A stretch of 64,000 nucleotides of DNA from Xestospongia muta (Eukaryota > Porifera > Demospongiae > Haplosclerida > Petrosiidae), in contig OY848918.1 in the NCBI GenBank assembly GCA_963693285.1, forward strand, positions 20,471,484-20,535,483. The letters are read 5' to 3'. The translations under genes and the position numbers were made by a program. Shown here piece after piece: positions 52,179-64,000 of the stretch; position 1 is the first letter of the stretch; the number at the start of each line of letters is the position of its first letter. The notes beneath the pieces were generated by a model. That model was not told the origin of the DNA, searched no databases, and saw only the letters and a list, made by a program, of their open reading frames with translations.

Positions 52179-55100
52179 GCACTTTCACAAATATTGTAAT
52201 GAATAACACCAAATATATAGCTGGAAGAATAATTAGGTTCAATACAACACAACTTAAGAAAATTTACTTTACTCTCTATAGTAAAAGGTGATATATATAT
52301 TACTACTGAATAAATAAGGGAGGCAATGAAACTGTGAGAGAAACACTCAAAATTATTCTGATCCATTCACTTGCTGGTATTCATTACATGCTTTATTTTA
52401 TATATTATTGGTTTGTTTTTAATATGACATTGTCAGATATCTACAAGATTAGAAAACTATACTGGTCACAATCAGTCTAGCATTACTGACCCTTATTTTT
52501 TAACTATAAGTGAAGGATCAGAATCACACTAGGTGAAAGTATACATTGATCACCCAAAACCACACAGGTCTACAACCTCCAATGTTTTTCATTTCCATGC
52601 AATTAAGGAACGCTGTGTTATGAGAAGTTGTACAAACGTCTCAATAGGCATTTTAACAGACTATAGACAAACAAAAAGTGAAGTTTCTGTACACAATATG
52701 AATTTTGAGTAAATTACTGCCATTTTGCTGACTCAAAGTGTTGGTGTTCTGTATCAGTTTGCCTCAAGCATCCAATTATTATAAATTATGTTAATATTGT
52801 TCCTTTAGGACACAAATATGTTTACTCACTTGACCAAAATCAATTTCTCTTAGACAACATCTCACCTGACATTCTCCAAAGATATTATAGTTTGAGTGGT
52901 TTATACTATAGATTCATTTTTTTCAGCACTCCTAAAAATAATGAGGGTAATCAATAGTTTGACAACCATCTTCATCTTTATATTAAGAAACACACTATAC
53001 ATTTTATATGAATTTTTAGTAGCTATATCAAATTATCTAAACACTGTCATTGATTGTCACTGACTGGACACTTTCAATTTCTTTGGATACTGTATAATAG
53101 CTGGTACATACAATGTCTAATTATCCATGAAAAATATCCATGATGTCTTTAAATTCTTTTCTAATGATAGTTGTATTTCTTATTGGATATATGAAATTAA
53201 TACTTCAACTTAGTATTATCTTAAAGATTAACTCTACTTAACTAATATTATAGCTTAATGTTAAGTGACATTAATATTACTGCCAATTCACAAGTAATAA
53301 TAAAATCTATTTGAAAATATTCTAAATCATTTGCTGTGTGAATTGGTATTGTTTATTTAAGTAGCTAATAATGATTGGACAATAAATTTAAAGAGAATGA
53401 CAGAGAGAGATTTAAGTAATACAGCATTTATAGGTAATAAAATGTCATTTTCTGTGGAGTACCCTTAGAAACAAGGAAGATTAAATGTTGCCTGCTAAAA
53501 AAACCACAACTTTTTGTGAATGTTTGAATGGTTGAAACAAATCAATGTTCAGACAAAAGGAAAAGTTATAGAGTAATGAGTGGAAAGACCTCCTAGATAG
53601 ACAAGAACTCTTTCCGTTATTTCCCATCAAAGGTATCTTCAGATACATTGATTTTTAAAGTCTGGTACGTAACTGTTCATATTTTTGAGCAATTGATTGT
53701 GAATACAACTTTTTCAGAGCTTAGATATCCTTTGTACGACAATAGAGCTGTCATGGATGAAAGTATGTAGTTGATCCACCTGTTCAAACTTCTTTCATTA
53801 GTAAATTTAACACTGTATTCATTCCCTTTCATGACGATGATTTTGATAACTAATGTAAAAACTAATACTTTGCTCTATCTCTATTAGTAATTATGCAATT
53901 GTCTACTTTGTACAATATGGAACATTTTGAAAAACTAAATAATTATTTTAATATATATATACATAACTTCTGTAACTATAGCTCAACATCTGTATAATAT
54001 CTTAAAGTTCATGTCATCATATTGGATGTACTTCATATTTCACCAAGTTACAATTATAATGTCAATATAATAAACAAAAGGTGGTTTTGTTAAACGATTT
54101 CCTGATTTGTACCTGCTATAAAATGCTCTTATCAGATATGAGAACAATTTACAAAGAACAGCATGTAAGATGGCATGAAAAAGTATGAAAAGTGCCAATC
54201 AAAAAATAAAATTTAGAGTCCAAATGATGATTTGTCAGTTAGTTTATACCTTTACCTGAAATAGAAATTTTGTTTTAAAAGAGCTTTTACCAAGACTTAG
54301 TAAAAACGAAAAAGACCTGTTATACGGTATTTGCACGGTCAGCATGCCAAGTAACCAAAGTTTATAACCAGCTTGTACACTCAAGTGTACCGTTAAGTTA
54401 AGAAGCAGTTAACTCACTTATTTTGAGCTGTAATAAAGCCAGTATAGAGGTAAATGTACTATGTACTATGTAAGCAGATCCTCATATTATTCCTCAAATA
54501 CAGTTACACAATTCTATATGTATCTATAATCTAGCATCTATAGTTGTTACTAATAATATCATTAAACTAACTACTATGATTGAGATCTAGTCTTGGGACA
54601 ATAACAATAGATAGGTTAATTCATCTTATTACCAATTCAAAGACCTTCAAGTTGTCATAGCTACAAAACATAACAACACAGCTATATATCATCAACTGTC
54701 TTATTTTCCTTGAGATGATCTACCTCTTCCATTCATGACAAGCTAATCAAAAGTCATCCCAAAAGTCATGAGATTCTATTTCAAAGTATAAATGGGAAAC
54801 CACAAGACTGAGGGTATGGATGAATTCTTAATTATCAAGGAAATCAGTCTTATAATTTTAATATGATTACTGGTCATAATAATGTATGGTACATATAATA
54901 TATGTACTTATTTGTATTACTATTTTATTTTACAAACATGTGAATATATAATTGTATTGTAAGTACATGTACATTCTTATATATTTTAAAAAGTCCAGTT
55001 TATCATAACTTAAGTATATATTGATCACTAATTTAACAAGTCATCACATATAATGTCACATTGAGTACTTCATTATGTCATGAGTTGTTTCTTGAGTTAA

Positions 55101-55570
55101 CTTAAAACTGGACCTAATAGATAAATAAATAGATGACTAGATTAACAGCAGATAAAATGGACAAAAAAATGAATAAAAGAATTAATCTATGTTTATAAAA
55201 ATGTACCAATAAATACTAAAATGGTATCTAACACACAATCAAATTTCAACCAGGCACTTGCGTATAAATCATTGCTATGCTGCCATATATTGCCTTCTTG
55301 GATAAGACAGATGTGTAATAACCAATTCTACAGAAGTGTTTGTTCGAAATTTGTTTGCACGTTAGGTACTATTTTCATATTTATTGTCACAAATATACAT
55401 ATACTAAATGATACCAATAGACAAATAGATGAAATAGGTAAATGGATTACAATATCTTTGTAAACTGTATATATCTTAAAAGTACCAGTACTTTCTCAGT
55501 ATTAGTAGTATAACTAGTACATTGTGACTTCCTGTTAATAAATACTGCCAGAAAGGATCAAGTGCACAGC
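51319..55570. other. Long gene-less interval upstream of the fusion gene
   Basis: AT-rich. The part next to 51318 should hold the promoter and 5' UTR of the minus-strand fusion gene, but no core element can be named. An (AG) microsatellite lies at 52047-52175. No other gene is supported. Confidence 0.5.
52047..52175. repeat. (AG)n microsatellite
   Basis: About 130 bases of nearly pure AG; the Ser/Leu-rich minus-strand ORFs over it are artefacts. Confidence 0.97.
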
Positions 55571-55830
55571 TTGTATACTCACTTGTTCACAAGTGCGTCC
55601 ACTTAGTGCACAATTTTAGAAATTGGAAGTGTCCAACGAGAGGGAAACTTTTGGAAATGAACAATTGTGCACAGTAGGAGTGCACATCATTGTTCACTAC
55701 AAGTGTCCTAGATTGTGCACTGATTGCACACCCATCAATAGTATTAATTATTATTCATTGTTCACAACATTCATTAACTGATAATATTAATTATTAATTA
55801 TTATTCATTGTTCACAACAATCATTTACTG
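55570..55830. repeat. Cluster of GTGCAC and GTTCAC motifs, possible transposon end
   Basis: Within about 170 bases the motif GTGCAC or TGTGCAC appears at least six times in both orientations together with TTGTTCAC. A direct repeat 'attattcattgttcacaac' follows, near 55750 and 55800. Such clusters resemble sub-terminal binding sites of a DNA transposon. It abuts the 3' end of the minus-strand gene at 55825. Confidence 0.45.
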
Positions 55831-56610
55831 AAGTAACTGGTCACTATTTACAGTCCAGGCAGGATGGTTGGAAGGAACAGGTAACTTGGAAGGTGATCCA
55901 ATCTTCCTGATTTTTTTCGGCATAAAGGTTCCCTCTTTTCTGACTTTTTCTTGATAACGTTTGTCAAGACGTTGAAGAAATTCATACAGTTCTATACAAG
56001 TGTTAAAAATACACATGACAAAAATATCAATTTCATACTTGTAGACTGCCCAGGGTAATTCATGTACAATTAACTCGTCAGAACCCTCATCATCAGACTC
56101 TTCCATCATGTAGTCAACTGTCAATTGATCCCAATACTTCCTCTCACTCTCCATTACAACAACAGATCTATTTTCAAATTTCTATTTAAAGTCACATAAA
56201 TAGCACCAAAATTTAAACTTACTCTTCTTCTACGCTGCTTGTATCTCTTTACTCTGGCTTTCTTTGTTGCTAACTCTTCATGGTTCTCTCTATCTTCATC
56301 CTTCGACTGTCTTCTCAATGCTTCATACTTTCTTTTGACAACAACTACACAAAGTGTCTAAAAATATCATGATATTAATAGCCAAACCTGTCACATTCTC
56401 AGCATCATCTTTAACCTCATTTCCTTGACATAGTTCATTTTCAATGACTCCCCTTACTTTTGAATTATGTTCTGACTTTAAACTGGAAAATTCAGGCATT
56501 CATAATTCAAAGGAATTACAATTGTTTACCTTTCCTCAGCTCTAAAGCCTTCGTCTAAACTGTCATGAACAGCTGCCACTTTTTTCTGTAATGAAAAAAT
56601 CAGTATTGTA
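55825..56610 (-). CDS. Small unidentified acidic/basic protein, multi-exon
   Basis: I do not recognise it firmly. On the minus strand, plausible exons are about 56530-56590 (KKVAAVHDSLDEGFRAEER), about 56388-56490 (SEHNSKVRGVIENELCQGNE), about 56226-56350 (basic, KRKYEALRRQSKDEDRE to KRYKQRRRR), then an open stretch 55825-56154 starting MESERKYWDQLTVDYMMEES. It has an acidic DEGSDE patch and a basic C-terminus (MPKKIRKIGSPSKLP). The 'W-x2-LTVDYM-x2-ES' plus 'LQRLDKRY' layout recalls small proteins repeated in invertebrate genomes and often linked to DNA transposons. The neighbouring GTGCAC cluster fits that idea. It may be a gene or a transposon ORF. Confidence 0.45.
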
Positions 56611-56659
56611 TGTATGATACTCAAATAACCATCTTACTGTCTAACATCTTGTAACTTTG

Positions 56660-58979
56660 ACTTTACTTTATCACAATATATGAGTATATCAAAGTTATGG
56701 ACCCAATAACATTAAAAATAAGATGCAGTCAAAACAATTATGAGACTGCATGATGTACCTAGCAGTACAATTAATTGGCCATTCTAACATGGACAGTACA
56801 ACCTTCTGTTAGATGACAAATTGGGTCAATTAATTGCTTCTAAAATGTTTGGTAGTTAATATTTAGTGTATATAAAAACATTTCTCAAGAGAATGGAAAC
56901 TGATTCATTAAGTTTGATAAGATTTTCTCAGAAAACCAAAGATAAAACTTTATTTCAACTAATTCCTGCTATACTACAGTATACATGTATGTAATAGTTT
57001 CATTAGGATATGAATACTATGTCAGTTCCACCCACAAACTGTACACAATATATGAATATCAGTAGATAATGAAATATTGAGTTACAATAACATATGAATA
57101 TATTTTAGTTCCACCTCCTAATATTGTACAACACCATTATTATTATACATGTCACTGACATCTTTACATTCTAGAATTTATAAACATTTTGTGAAATAAA
57201 TCCACAAGCTGTACATTATGATGCCAATCTGTTTTTCCATAATACAATTTAAGTAGGTGTGGCCTGGAGAGACAAGTATTCAAAACACTTTACTGCTATA
57301 TTATATTGACATTAAACTGTATACCTTGTAGGTCTACTGTTAGTGTACATACTTCAGATAATACTACAGTCACTATAAGTGTAGGTGTAGTTCTAGTTAC
57401 AGATATTTATAATTGGAAAATTTAAAAATTATTTTAATAATACTACTGTTATTATAAGTGAATATAATTTATTATGTGAGGAGAATTAATGATGTTAGAT
57501 GTGTCAATTAGTCATGCCCAATACAAAGCACTTGTCATATCAATAATAATATTTATTGTTGTTATGTACATCAGTAGTTACTTTATGTAACTTGTCTATT
57601 GCTATAAAAGTCTCATATCATTAAAAGAGTGTGAAAAAGATGTATCAATATTTAAAGATATGTACCATGTGGTCTAAAATAATCCTAGGAGATTCTGATA
57701 TACTTTATGTACTAGTTGGAAAACCTGAGAATTTTTATCAATGACGAATATTAGTAATTGGACTTCTTATGAAAGATTGAAATATAACTATCACTATCCA
57801 GTTACCATCACATCACATGAAGTGATTATCATGTGACAGTCATATGATAATAGACGTGAACTATGTAAAAATCATAAACAACAATAATGCCAATCACAGG
57901 ACTACAGATATTGTATGATTTTCACGTGATATATAAGGTATAGGAATTCCAGAAACCATAACAGCTAAGTTAAACAATCAAAATGGGGTACTAGCTGAAT
58001 AGACAAAATTTGTAAGTAATCAGTCACAGTCAAATAACAATTACCTTGATAAATTATTACCAAAGAATAAACTAGGTTTATGTAAATGAGACTTTTATTA
58101 ATTTCATTTGACTGGTAATATCTCATAGAATAATATGTGTGGAGTGACTTTGGATTTTATTAATATTATGATCAGCAATATGTATCAACATAACACTCAC
58201 TGTTGAAGATAAACAATTTATTAGTTGTTAATTGTGTATATTGTTTAATTATGTGGGGTTATCTCATGTCCTCACTCTCAAAAGTCAAACACAACAATAC
58301 AATTGAACAACATTAAATGAACATACCCACATATATGATATTACAGTTGACGAAGTAACTTACTAGGTTATAGGTCAATAACACAGTTGTATTCAATGTT
58401 TGTCTACTGAGTCATAGATTGTCATTGATATCACTGCCACTGAGAAAACTATTCAAATATAATGACTCAGTAACATAAATAAATACTGACCTGATTGAAT
58501 AAGTAATATAGTCAAACGAGTCCTTAAAAATTTATATTTGTCTTGTCAAGTTAAACAGTGCATGGTTAAAATCTCAAAAGGGAAAATCGCCTACATACTG
58601 ATTAGTGGGCGTGGTACATAGTTGCCATTAACAACCCTCAAACAAACGCAGTTACATCTGAAAACAAGAACAGGTTAGTATATTACTTTTGATATTGTAT
58701 TCTACTACTTAAATATTACATATTATTAGTATCCAATGATATCATATAGTGCACAGTACATACATAGTGTGAGTGTATATCTATTACATATAGTTGTAGT
58801 TAGTAGACAGACAGTATATTCTATCTTACTATAATTAAGGTATAGTTAATTTAGTTAGTAGAGTTTCCTCATTCCATGTGTAGTATATAGCTATTACTAT
58901 CTATGTCACCTAATTCCTGTATTATCTGTAGACACCTTACACAGGAACAGTTACCATCTAAGGACATATACTCTTCAAA
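56660..58979. other. Gene-less interval with the 5' flank of the right ankyrin gene
   Basis: AT-rich, no supported exon. The last 350 bases should hold the promoter and untranslated first exon of the gene starting at 58980; 'gaaaacaagaacaggttagt' near 58660 could be a 5' UTR exon with its donor. Confidence 0.45.
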
Positions 58980-61680
58980 ATGTCTCAGAAAGATCTAGTA
59001 AGTGTATAATCTTTCTATTACTATGTCATTATCCCTATATATCACTGTAATAGTAACTAAACTCACATATCAGTGTTATTGTGTAGATAGAATATCTTTC
59101 TAAAAGATGGTCTTTTAGTTATAAGGGCTGATCTGTATACTCACTATACTACACTACATGATACATGTTGTCTTTATAATAGAACGTACAGCTGTATTTG
59201 GCAGCTAGAGATGGAAACATTGAAGTAGTCAAATCTACTATTGAACAAGGTGCTGATGTAAACTATCATAAACCAGACGGGGTAAGTTACTAGTTCTCAA
59301 TATTTAAGTATATATCTCAACAGTAAAGCCTATTTGTCATATACAGTGTGTTTTTTAAATAAGTCTAAGATCCAATAATTATCATATCACTACACACTGT
59401 ATCATCATTATAGTATGATGTTGGTTGAGCTATAATACCTGAGATGGTCTAGTCTCGTCCCCAGACCTACTCACAAGCTAAAATAGGTCTGATCACATGA
59501 GTTGATTTTTGTGACCCCTACTTTAGCTTGTGAGTAGGTCTGGGGATGAGACTAGTGATGGTCTAAATTTAATATCACAAATCTCTGTGTGATTTTAGTC
59601 AATAGTGTAAGAGTTTTTTCATTTTCTGTGTTATCTCCTAATAATAAAAAATGTTAATATTATACTGACATGATGTGTACATTTGTTGATCTAATAACAA
59701 TGTTACTGAATTATTCTAACAGACCCAGTCTATATCTATCATATAACACAAACTTATGAAGGACAATATTTTTATGAGTTAACTTTTAATATAGCATTTG
59801 CAAAATAGATTTTCTGGAATTATTACAAGATTTTTTGCCATGCTCATATTTACTCACTCACTGTCCTCATAACTTTACAATCTGCCAGAATGCTAATGAA
59901 ACTCTGATAAGTATAGTTTTTTAAAGTATCAAACAGAAACCTTGATTCTGATTGTATCAACAAGTTGTATACATACATACCTAACTATGGTCTATTTTTA
60001 TAAAGAGTCCTTAGGTTTATTGTATTCCAGCATTTAAATTTGAGAAAACATTAGTACACACAATTAGTTATAACATTAGAGAGATTGTGGTAACATATAG
60101 GAAATGGTAAGTTTAGTAAAATGTTCTTCATTTGCCAAACGTTTTTCTCCAGCATTTTAATTAAAGACATGACAATAGGCAGAACAATTCATTGTTATTT
60201 AAATTTGCCAAAGTTTATTTTATATCTATATGATCTCCTTCCACAATTACCTATTACAGGTGTTACATTTAGCTGTGTATTGCCACATAAACAAATGTAT
60301 TTGCTTGTTTACAATTTATATAATAACAATATTCATAACCTACTAATAAATTGATTAATAATATTATGACAATGAATAAGATTAAGTTTGTAATTTTAAT
60401 AACAAGAGTGGCCTTTTATATTCAGAGGTTAAACCAGTATGTTGTATATTTTATGATTACAAGCAAAACATATAATGCTAACATATCCACAGACTAATAA
60501 ATGAAATGTTGGTACAGTAAATAATGTTAGAAGTCTCTTAGCAAGAGAGGTATTATAGTTAATAAAAGACTAGTATGGTGATCTTGTCCCTTTGCTTAGA
60601 GAGGATTAGTCTGGAGACAAAACCATGTAAGACTTGTATAGAAGGAATGTGTTTATGGATAGAGCATACTTAGAACTAAACATCTGTTAAGAGAGTTAAA
60701 AAATAGAAATGCTGTTGTGATATGCACTGATTTGTGGTAATGATCTTTCAAATAGAAGCACAGATGACATTTGGCTGTACGAGTTCAATATGTGCTAGTC
60801 CTTTGAACTTTCGTCTCTAAGTGAAGGGACAGACTGTTATTAGACAGCTAAATGACTATGAATGTTTTGATATTCTAACTAGAGATCTTATCAGTAGACA
60901 CAGCTTAGAGTCCTTAATATAATAATAGTTTCATTCACTTTCTAATTTAGTGACAGGTCTGGAGCACAAATTCATTGGTATTTCACTCATCAGAATAAAT
61001 TGCTATACACATGTCACACATATATATTAACTGTGGGTTCACCAAAATCAGGTTACTTTTGAATAATTTGCAAAATCATTTTTTGAAATGGTTTCTTGTA
61101 CATACAGCATTTTTTTTAAAGATATTTAGTTTGATCTTACTTATACACAGAGTTTAAACCAGTGTATTATGTGTATTATATTTACTAGCAAAACATATAT
61201 TATTAACATATCCACAGAGTAACTATGTAATTGTAAATAATGTTCATAATATGTTTTAATAAGTAATGTAGTGTTTATAAGGACTCCATAACTTAAAATA
61301 ATTTCAAGTTATTAAAGTAGTCCAATAATGACTATTAATACTTTCATAGTATTATAATGTTAATTTATGTTGTACTAATGTAATTATAGGTTCACTGACT
61401 TCTTTGTAATATCATCTATTAGAAATAACTAATATTTTATTAATATACTAATACTACTGTTACTATTGTGATATTGTATGTACTCTTTAAAATTTTGTAT
61501 TGTTATTTAATAAATAATTAATAGGTAGATCTTGTAACTGTCATTTCTTAATAACAAACATTATCATCTACTATTATATAGCTTTATGAGAGACCACTGA
61601 TTGCTGCATCTGCTTTTGGACGCACTGATGTTGTGTCTCTTCTTCTTCAAAAAGAAGCAGACCCAAATTGCACTACTAAT
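58980..61680 (+). CDS. Ankyrin-repeat gene, 5' end (3' partial)
   Basis: The ATG at 58980 opens a six-codon exon (MSQKDL, donor GTAAGT at 58998). It is followed by two in-phase ankyrin exons of exactly 99 bp each: 59183-59281 (LYLAARDGNIEVVKSTIEQG, ending before donor GTAAGT) and 61582-61680 (PLIAASAFGRTDVVSLLLQK). Exon size, phase and consensus match the ankyrin exons of the left gene. The following intron contains the 420-bp repeat found next to the left gene's ankyrin exon. It is therefore probably a paralogue of the Roc-Death gene whose later exons lie beyond the window; only the ankyrin part is seen. Confidence 0.75.
59450..59554. mobile_element. 105-bp fold-back MITE with 9-bp target duplication
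   Basis: The ends are inverted copies of about 37 bases starting TAGTCTCGTCCCCAGACCTA (left) and its inverse with one difference (right). Flanking nonamers GAGATGGTC (59441-59449) and GTGATGGTC (59555-59563) differ at one base. The first bases and the duplication length match the larger MITE at 33510. It lies in the intron after the first ankyrin exon. Confidence 0.85.
59564..61581. other. Intron of the right ankyrin gene, no gene inside
   Basis: AT-rich; only short ORFs without recognisable content. Confidence 0.55.
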
Positions 61681-61902
61681 GTGAGTGTTCATAGGTAGTA
61701 ACAATACTGTTGTAATGTATATATGTATACATTGTATATGTAAGTATACACATGTGAGTTTATTAAGTTAATTAAATCCTTTATTTATGGAAGGCTCTAT
61801 ACGGACCCACACCAAATTTCATTGCAAAATGCGGAAGGCTCTTTTAGGTACCTTGAGCTGTTATAAAAACGTTCACTTTTTTGGATCGAATTATCTTTCA
61901 AA

Positions 61903-62441
61903 ATGGCTCATTTTCTAAGTTCCAATGATCCTGATGTATTGCTACAATTGATGGAGGAAATAGATAGTGACTTTAGTGATGATGATTTTGATGGTTTTAT
62001 AGATGAAAATAAAAAAAAAGATGATGATTGTTTTACTCATGATGAAACTAGTAATGCTACTACAATTTTCTCATCTTCTGGTACCACCACTTCTCTAACT
62101 CCTCCTACTAATTCTGCTGATACTAGTGTTACAACTAATAGTATTCCTCAGTATCAAAAGAAATTGGACCAACCAGTAAATTGTCTACAGCAGAACCAGT
62201 AATATATTTTGAGCATCTATGGACAAACATTCTACATAACGAAATACTAAAACAAACTAACCTCTATGGTCAACAGTACTTTAAATCTCATGTGGACTAT
62301 CTTCGTGTACACCCCAGAGCTTTTCTTTATACTTTTCTTGTTTTGTTAGCAATATTCCTAAAATTTTTAAAATTTAAATCTCAATTTACTAGCATCTTAA
62401 TATTTCATCACACTAACTACATTATGAGTATTATAAACTGA
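61903..62441 (+). pseudogene. N-terminal fragment of a piggyBac-like transposase
   Basis: The ATG at 61903 opens 99 codons with an acidic DSDFSDDDFDGF patch and a Ser/Thr-rich linker. After a frame change at about 62181-62205 the sequence gives PVIYFEHLW, then ILKQTNLYGQQYF, resembling the ETNRYA-type motif that opens the conserved part of piggyBac transposases (compare 4966 in this window). The match then fades and none of the catalytic Asp motifs is present. It is probably a truncated relic within the right ankyrin gene's intron. Medium-low confidence in the family. Confidence 0.5.
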
Positions 62442-63385
62442 ACACACTAATATGTCTGTACATCAGTACTATGTCCATACTGACATTATATACAGCATAC
62501 ATGAATGTGTTACATTGACTTGAGCTAATGAGTGTGAAGTGCTTATATGGGTTCCCCATACAAACAAATGAGAGTCAATATGTCTAAGTAGACAAAACTA
62601 CCTTAAACAAAATACATTACATTTTGTCCAAATCATTCACACACACTCTAGAACCTTGAAATGTTACCTCTTTTATGATAGTATACTGCAGCGTACTAGC
62701 AAATCTCCTTGTCCAGGATCAATAGCTTTGAATTATTACTAAGTTAAAAACATAAATTTTAAGGTTATCAGACAACTGTTATAACTTAACATGTTTTTGA
62801 ATTCAAATTTTGAAGATTAAATGAATCTTATAATCTTCAAATAAATTCATTAACTACAATGACCGTGAATATTATTTATTACAACGCAACCTGCTCTAAA
62901 GAAGCCATAAACATTTGTCCATGTCTATGGATACCTTTGTGTATTCTGTATAATAAATTAAACATGTATTGAAATATAAATGTCAATAGAATCTCTCCTT
63001 ATACTGTGAGCATTTTATGATGATAGCACATGTAATGTTACAAGGAAATATGTGTCGCAAAACTATTCTAGTTTTGTTATAGCAATTGAAAAAGACTAGA
63101 CTGTCAGTCTACTCTTTGTACATGATCTGTTAGTACATGTAACATGGACACTGTTATACTAATAGTAACACGTGGTGTACAAATTGCGTGCTTTGAATTT
63201 GAAAGCCATGATACAAGGCTACCACTAGTACAAAGAGATTTGGGATACTAAATTTGGAGAACAACTTGAGTGCTAGAGAGAAACGAATTGGCAGCTGCAA
63301 TCAAAGTTGATGGTACAGATTGTGCTAAAGGGCCATGAGGATCGGTAGGTTGTTCTTTTCCCTCTTAAAGTATCGAAATAAGCCT
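62442..63385. other. Intron sequence, nothing recognised
   Basis: AT-rich and without a supported ORF, RNA gene or repeat; it lies between the piggyBac-like fragment and the short GTAGAGTACAT array. Confidence 0.5.
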
Positions 63386-63455
63386 TGTAGAGTACATCCT
63401 TTTTGTAGAGTACATCCTTGTAGAGTACATTCTTAAGGCTTGTAGAGTACATCCT
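63386..63455. repeat. Short tandem repeat of GTAGAGTACATCCTT
   Basis: Four imperfect copies of a roughly 15-base unit, three adjoining and the fourth being the start of the 420-bp repeat. The left-edge copy of the repeat has only one. Confidence 0.8.
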
Positions 63456-63860
63456 TTTGCTTGATAAGCACTATTTTACTCACATATAGTATACACTTAC
63501 ATGATCTATTTTACATATGAGAGGTGTCTTAAGCTATAAAAGTTGGGAAATTTTGATTTATCTACAGTTCTAATCACAAAACATGATCTCAGTGTCTACA
63601 TGACAATAATGAACAATTACATTTTTTGGAGTTAAGTTTTAAATATGATGGTTTCAATCCAACTTGACTGAATACCCACCAATATCACCTCATCAAGTTT
63701 TAGCTCTCTCAGTAGTCTTTAAAAGATACAAACATTGCTGTAAAGGGACACATATGTAATTAATATAGTCTTTATAACAGTAAATACACTCATTACTTGC
63801 TGTGTTTGTCAGAGGTAAACATACAAGTATTAATTTCTTTAAATCACATATGTCAATACT
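63437..63860 (+). repeat. Right copy of the 420-bp direct repeat shared with the left edge
   Basis: It matches about 395-815 in the same orientation with scattered substitutions and a few one- or two-base indels. It lies in the intron after ankyrin exon 61582-61680. Confidence 0.85.
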
Positions 63861-64000
63861 ATAAAGGATACAATGTAGTCATAATTACATAGATACAAGC
63901 TTTCAATGTAGTACAAATACAAGATCACCTAATCAGTAATTAGTGTGTATAACCATACTGTGATACAATTTAAAGTAGTAGTCAACAATGTGACATAGTG

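Noticed and set aside
51944..52366. Minus-strand Ser/Leu-rich ORF
   Set aside because: Translation of the AG microsatellite.

Overview
The window looks like nuclear DNA of an early-branching animal, most consistent with a demosponge such as Amphimedon (inference). It is AT-rich. Genes are cut into many small phase-consistent exons by GT-AG introns, often only 50-150 bp long. It carries paralogues with ankyrin, Roc-COR and Death domains, and many decayed metazoan DNA transposons. No prokaryotic operon, tRNA, rRNA or CRISPR signal was seen by eye.

Left third. A plus-strand gene entering from the left (1127-11118) encodes ankyrin repeats, a Roc/COR GTPase-like region and two Death domains. One of its introns (1226-7189) is filled by a decayed PIF/Harbinger element and a decayed piggyBac element. 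Downstream lie a single-exon THAP zinc-finger ORF and a nearly complete CACTA (EnSpm) transposon (12789-17555) with two divergent genes. Then comes an intact six-exon minus-strand gene for a double-domain cytidine/dCMP-type deaminase (17922-19433) whose first domain has lost its catalytic residues.

Middle. From 19550 to 23600 is a block of diverged, gene-less repeats of about 1.1-1.4 kb. Next is a broken second copy of the deaminase gene (23871-25900) whose C-terminal tail has become a tandem array. It is fused at a short microhomology to a truncated, frameshifted copy of the Roc-Death gene (25898-29068). A long gene-less stretch follows. It holds a 644-bp MITE with 153-bp terminal inverted repeats and a 9-bp target duplication, and an array of about 136-bp repeats interrupted by a hairpin-ended element.

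Right third. The most striking gene is on the minus strand (39687-51318, about 26 exons). Reading phases join a signal peptide, a Notum/pectin-acetylesterase-like hydrolase, a membrane anchor, a complete ABCG-type ATPase and membrane domain, and a 370-residue charged tail. One in-frame TAA in an ATPase exon needs checking. Further right are a small unidentified minus-strand gene, a long gene-less stretch and the start of another ankyrin gene (58980 onward). A 420-bp sequence in that last gene's intron repeats the sequence upstream of the first ankyrin exon, so the two edges of the window belong to related gene copies.
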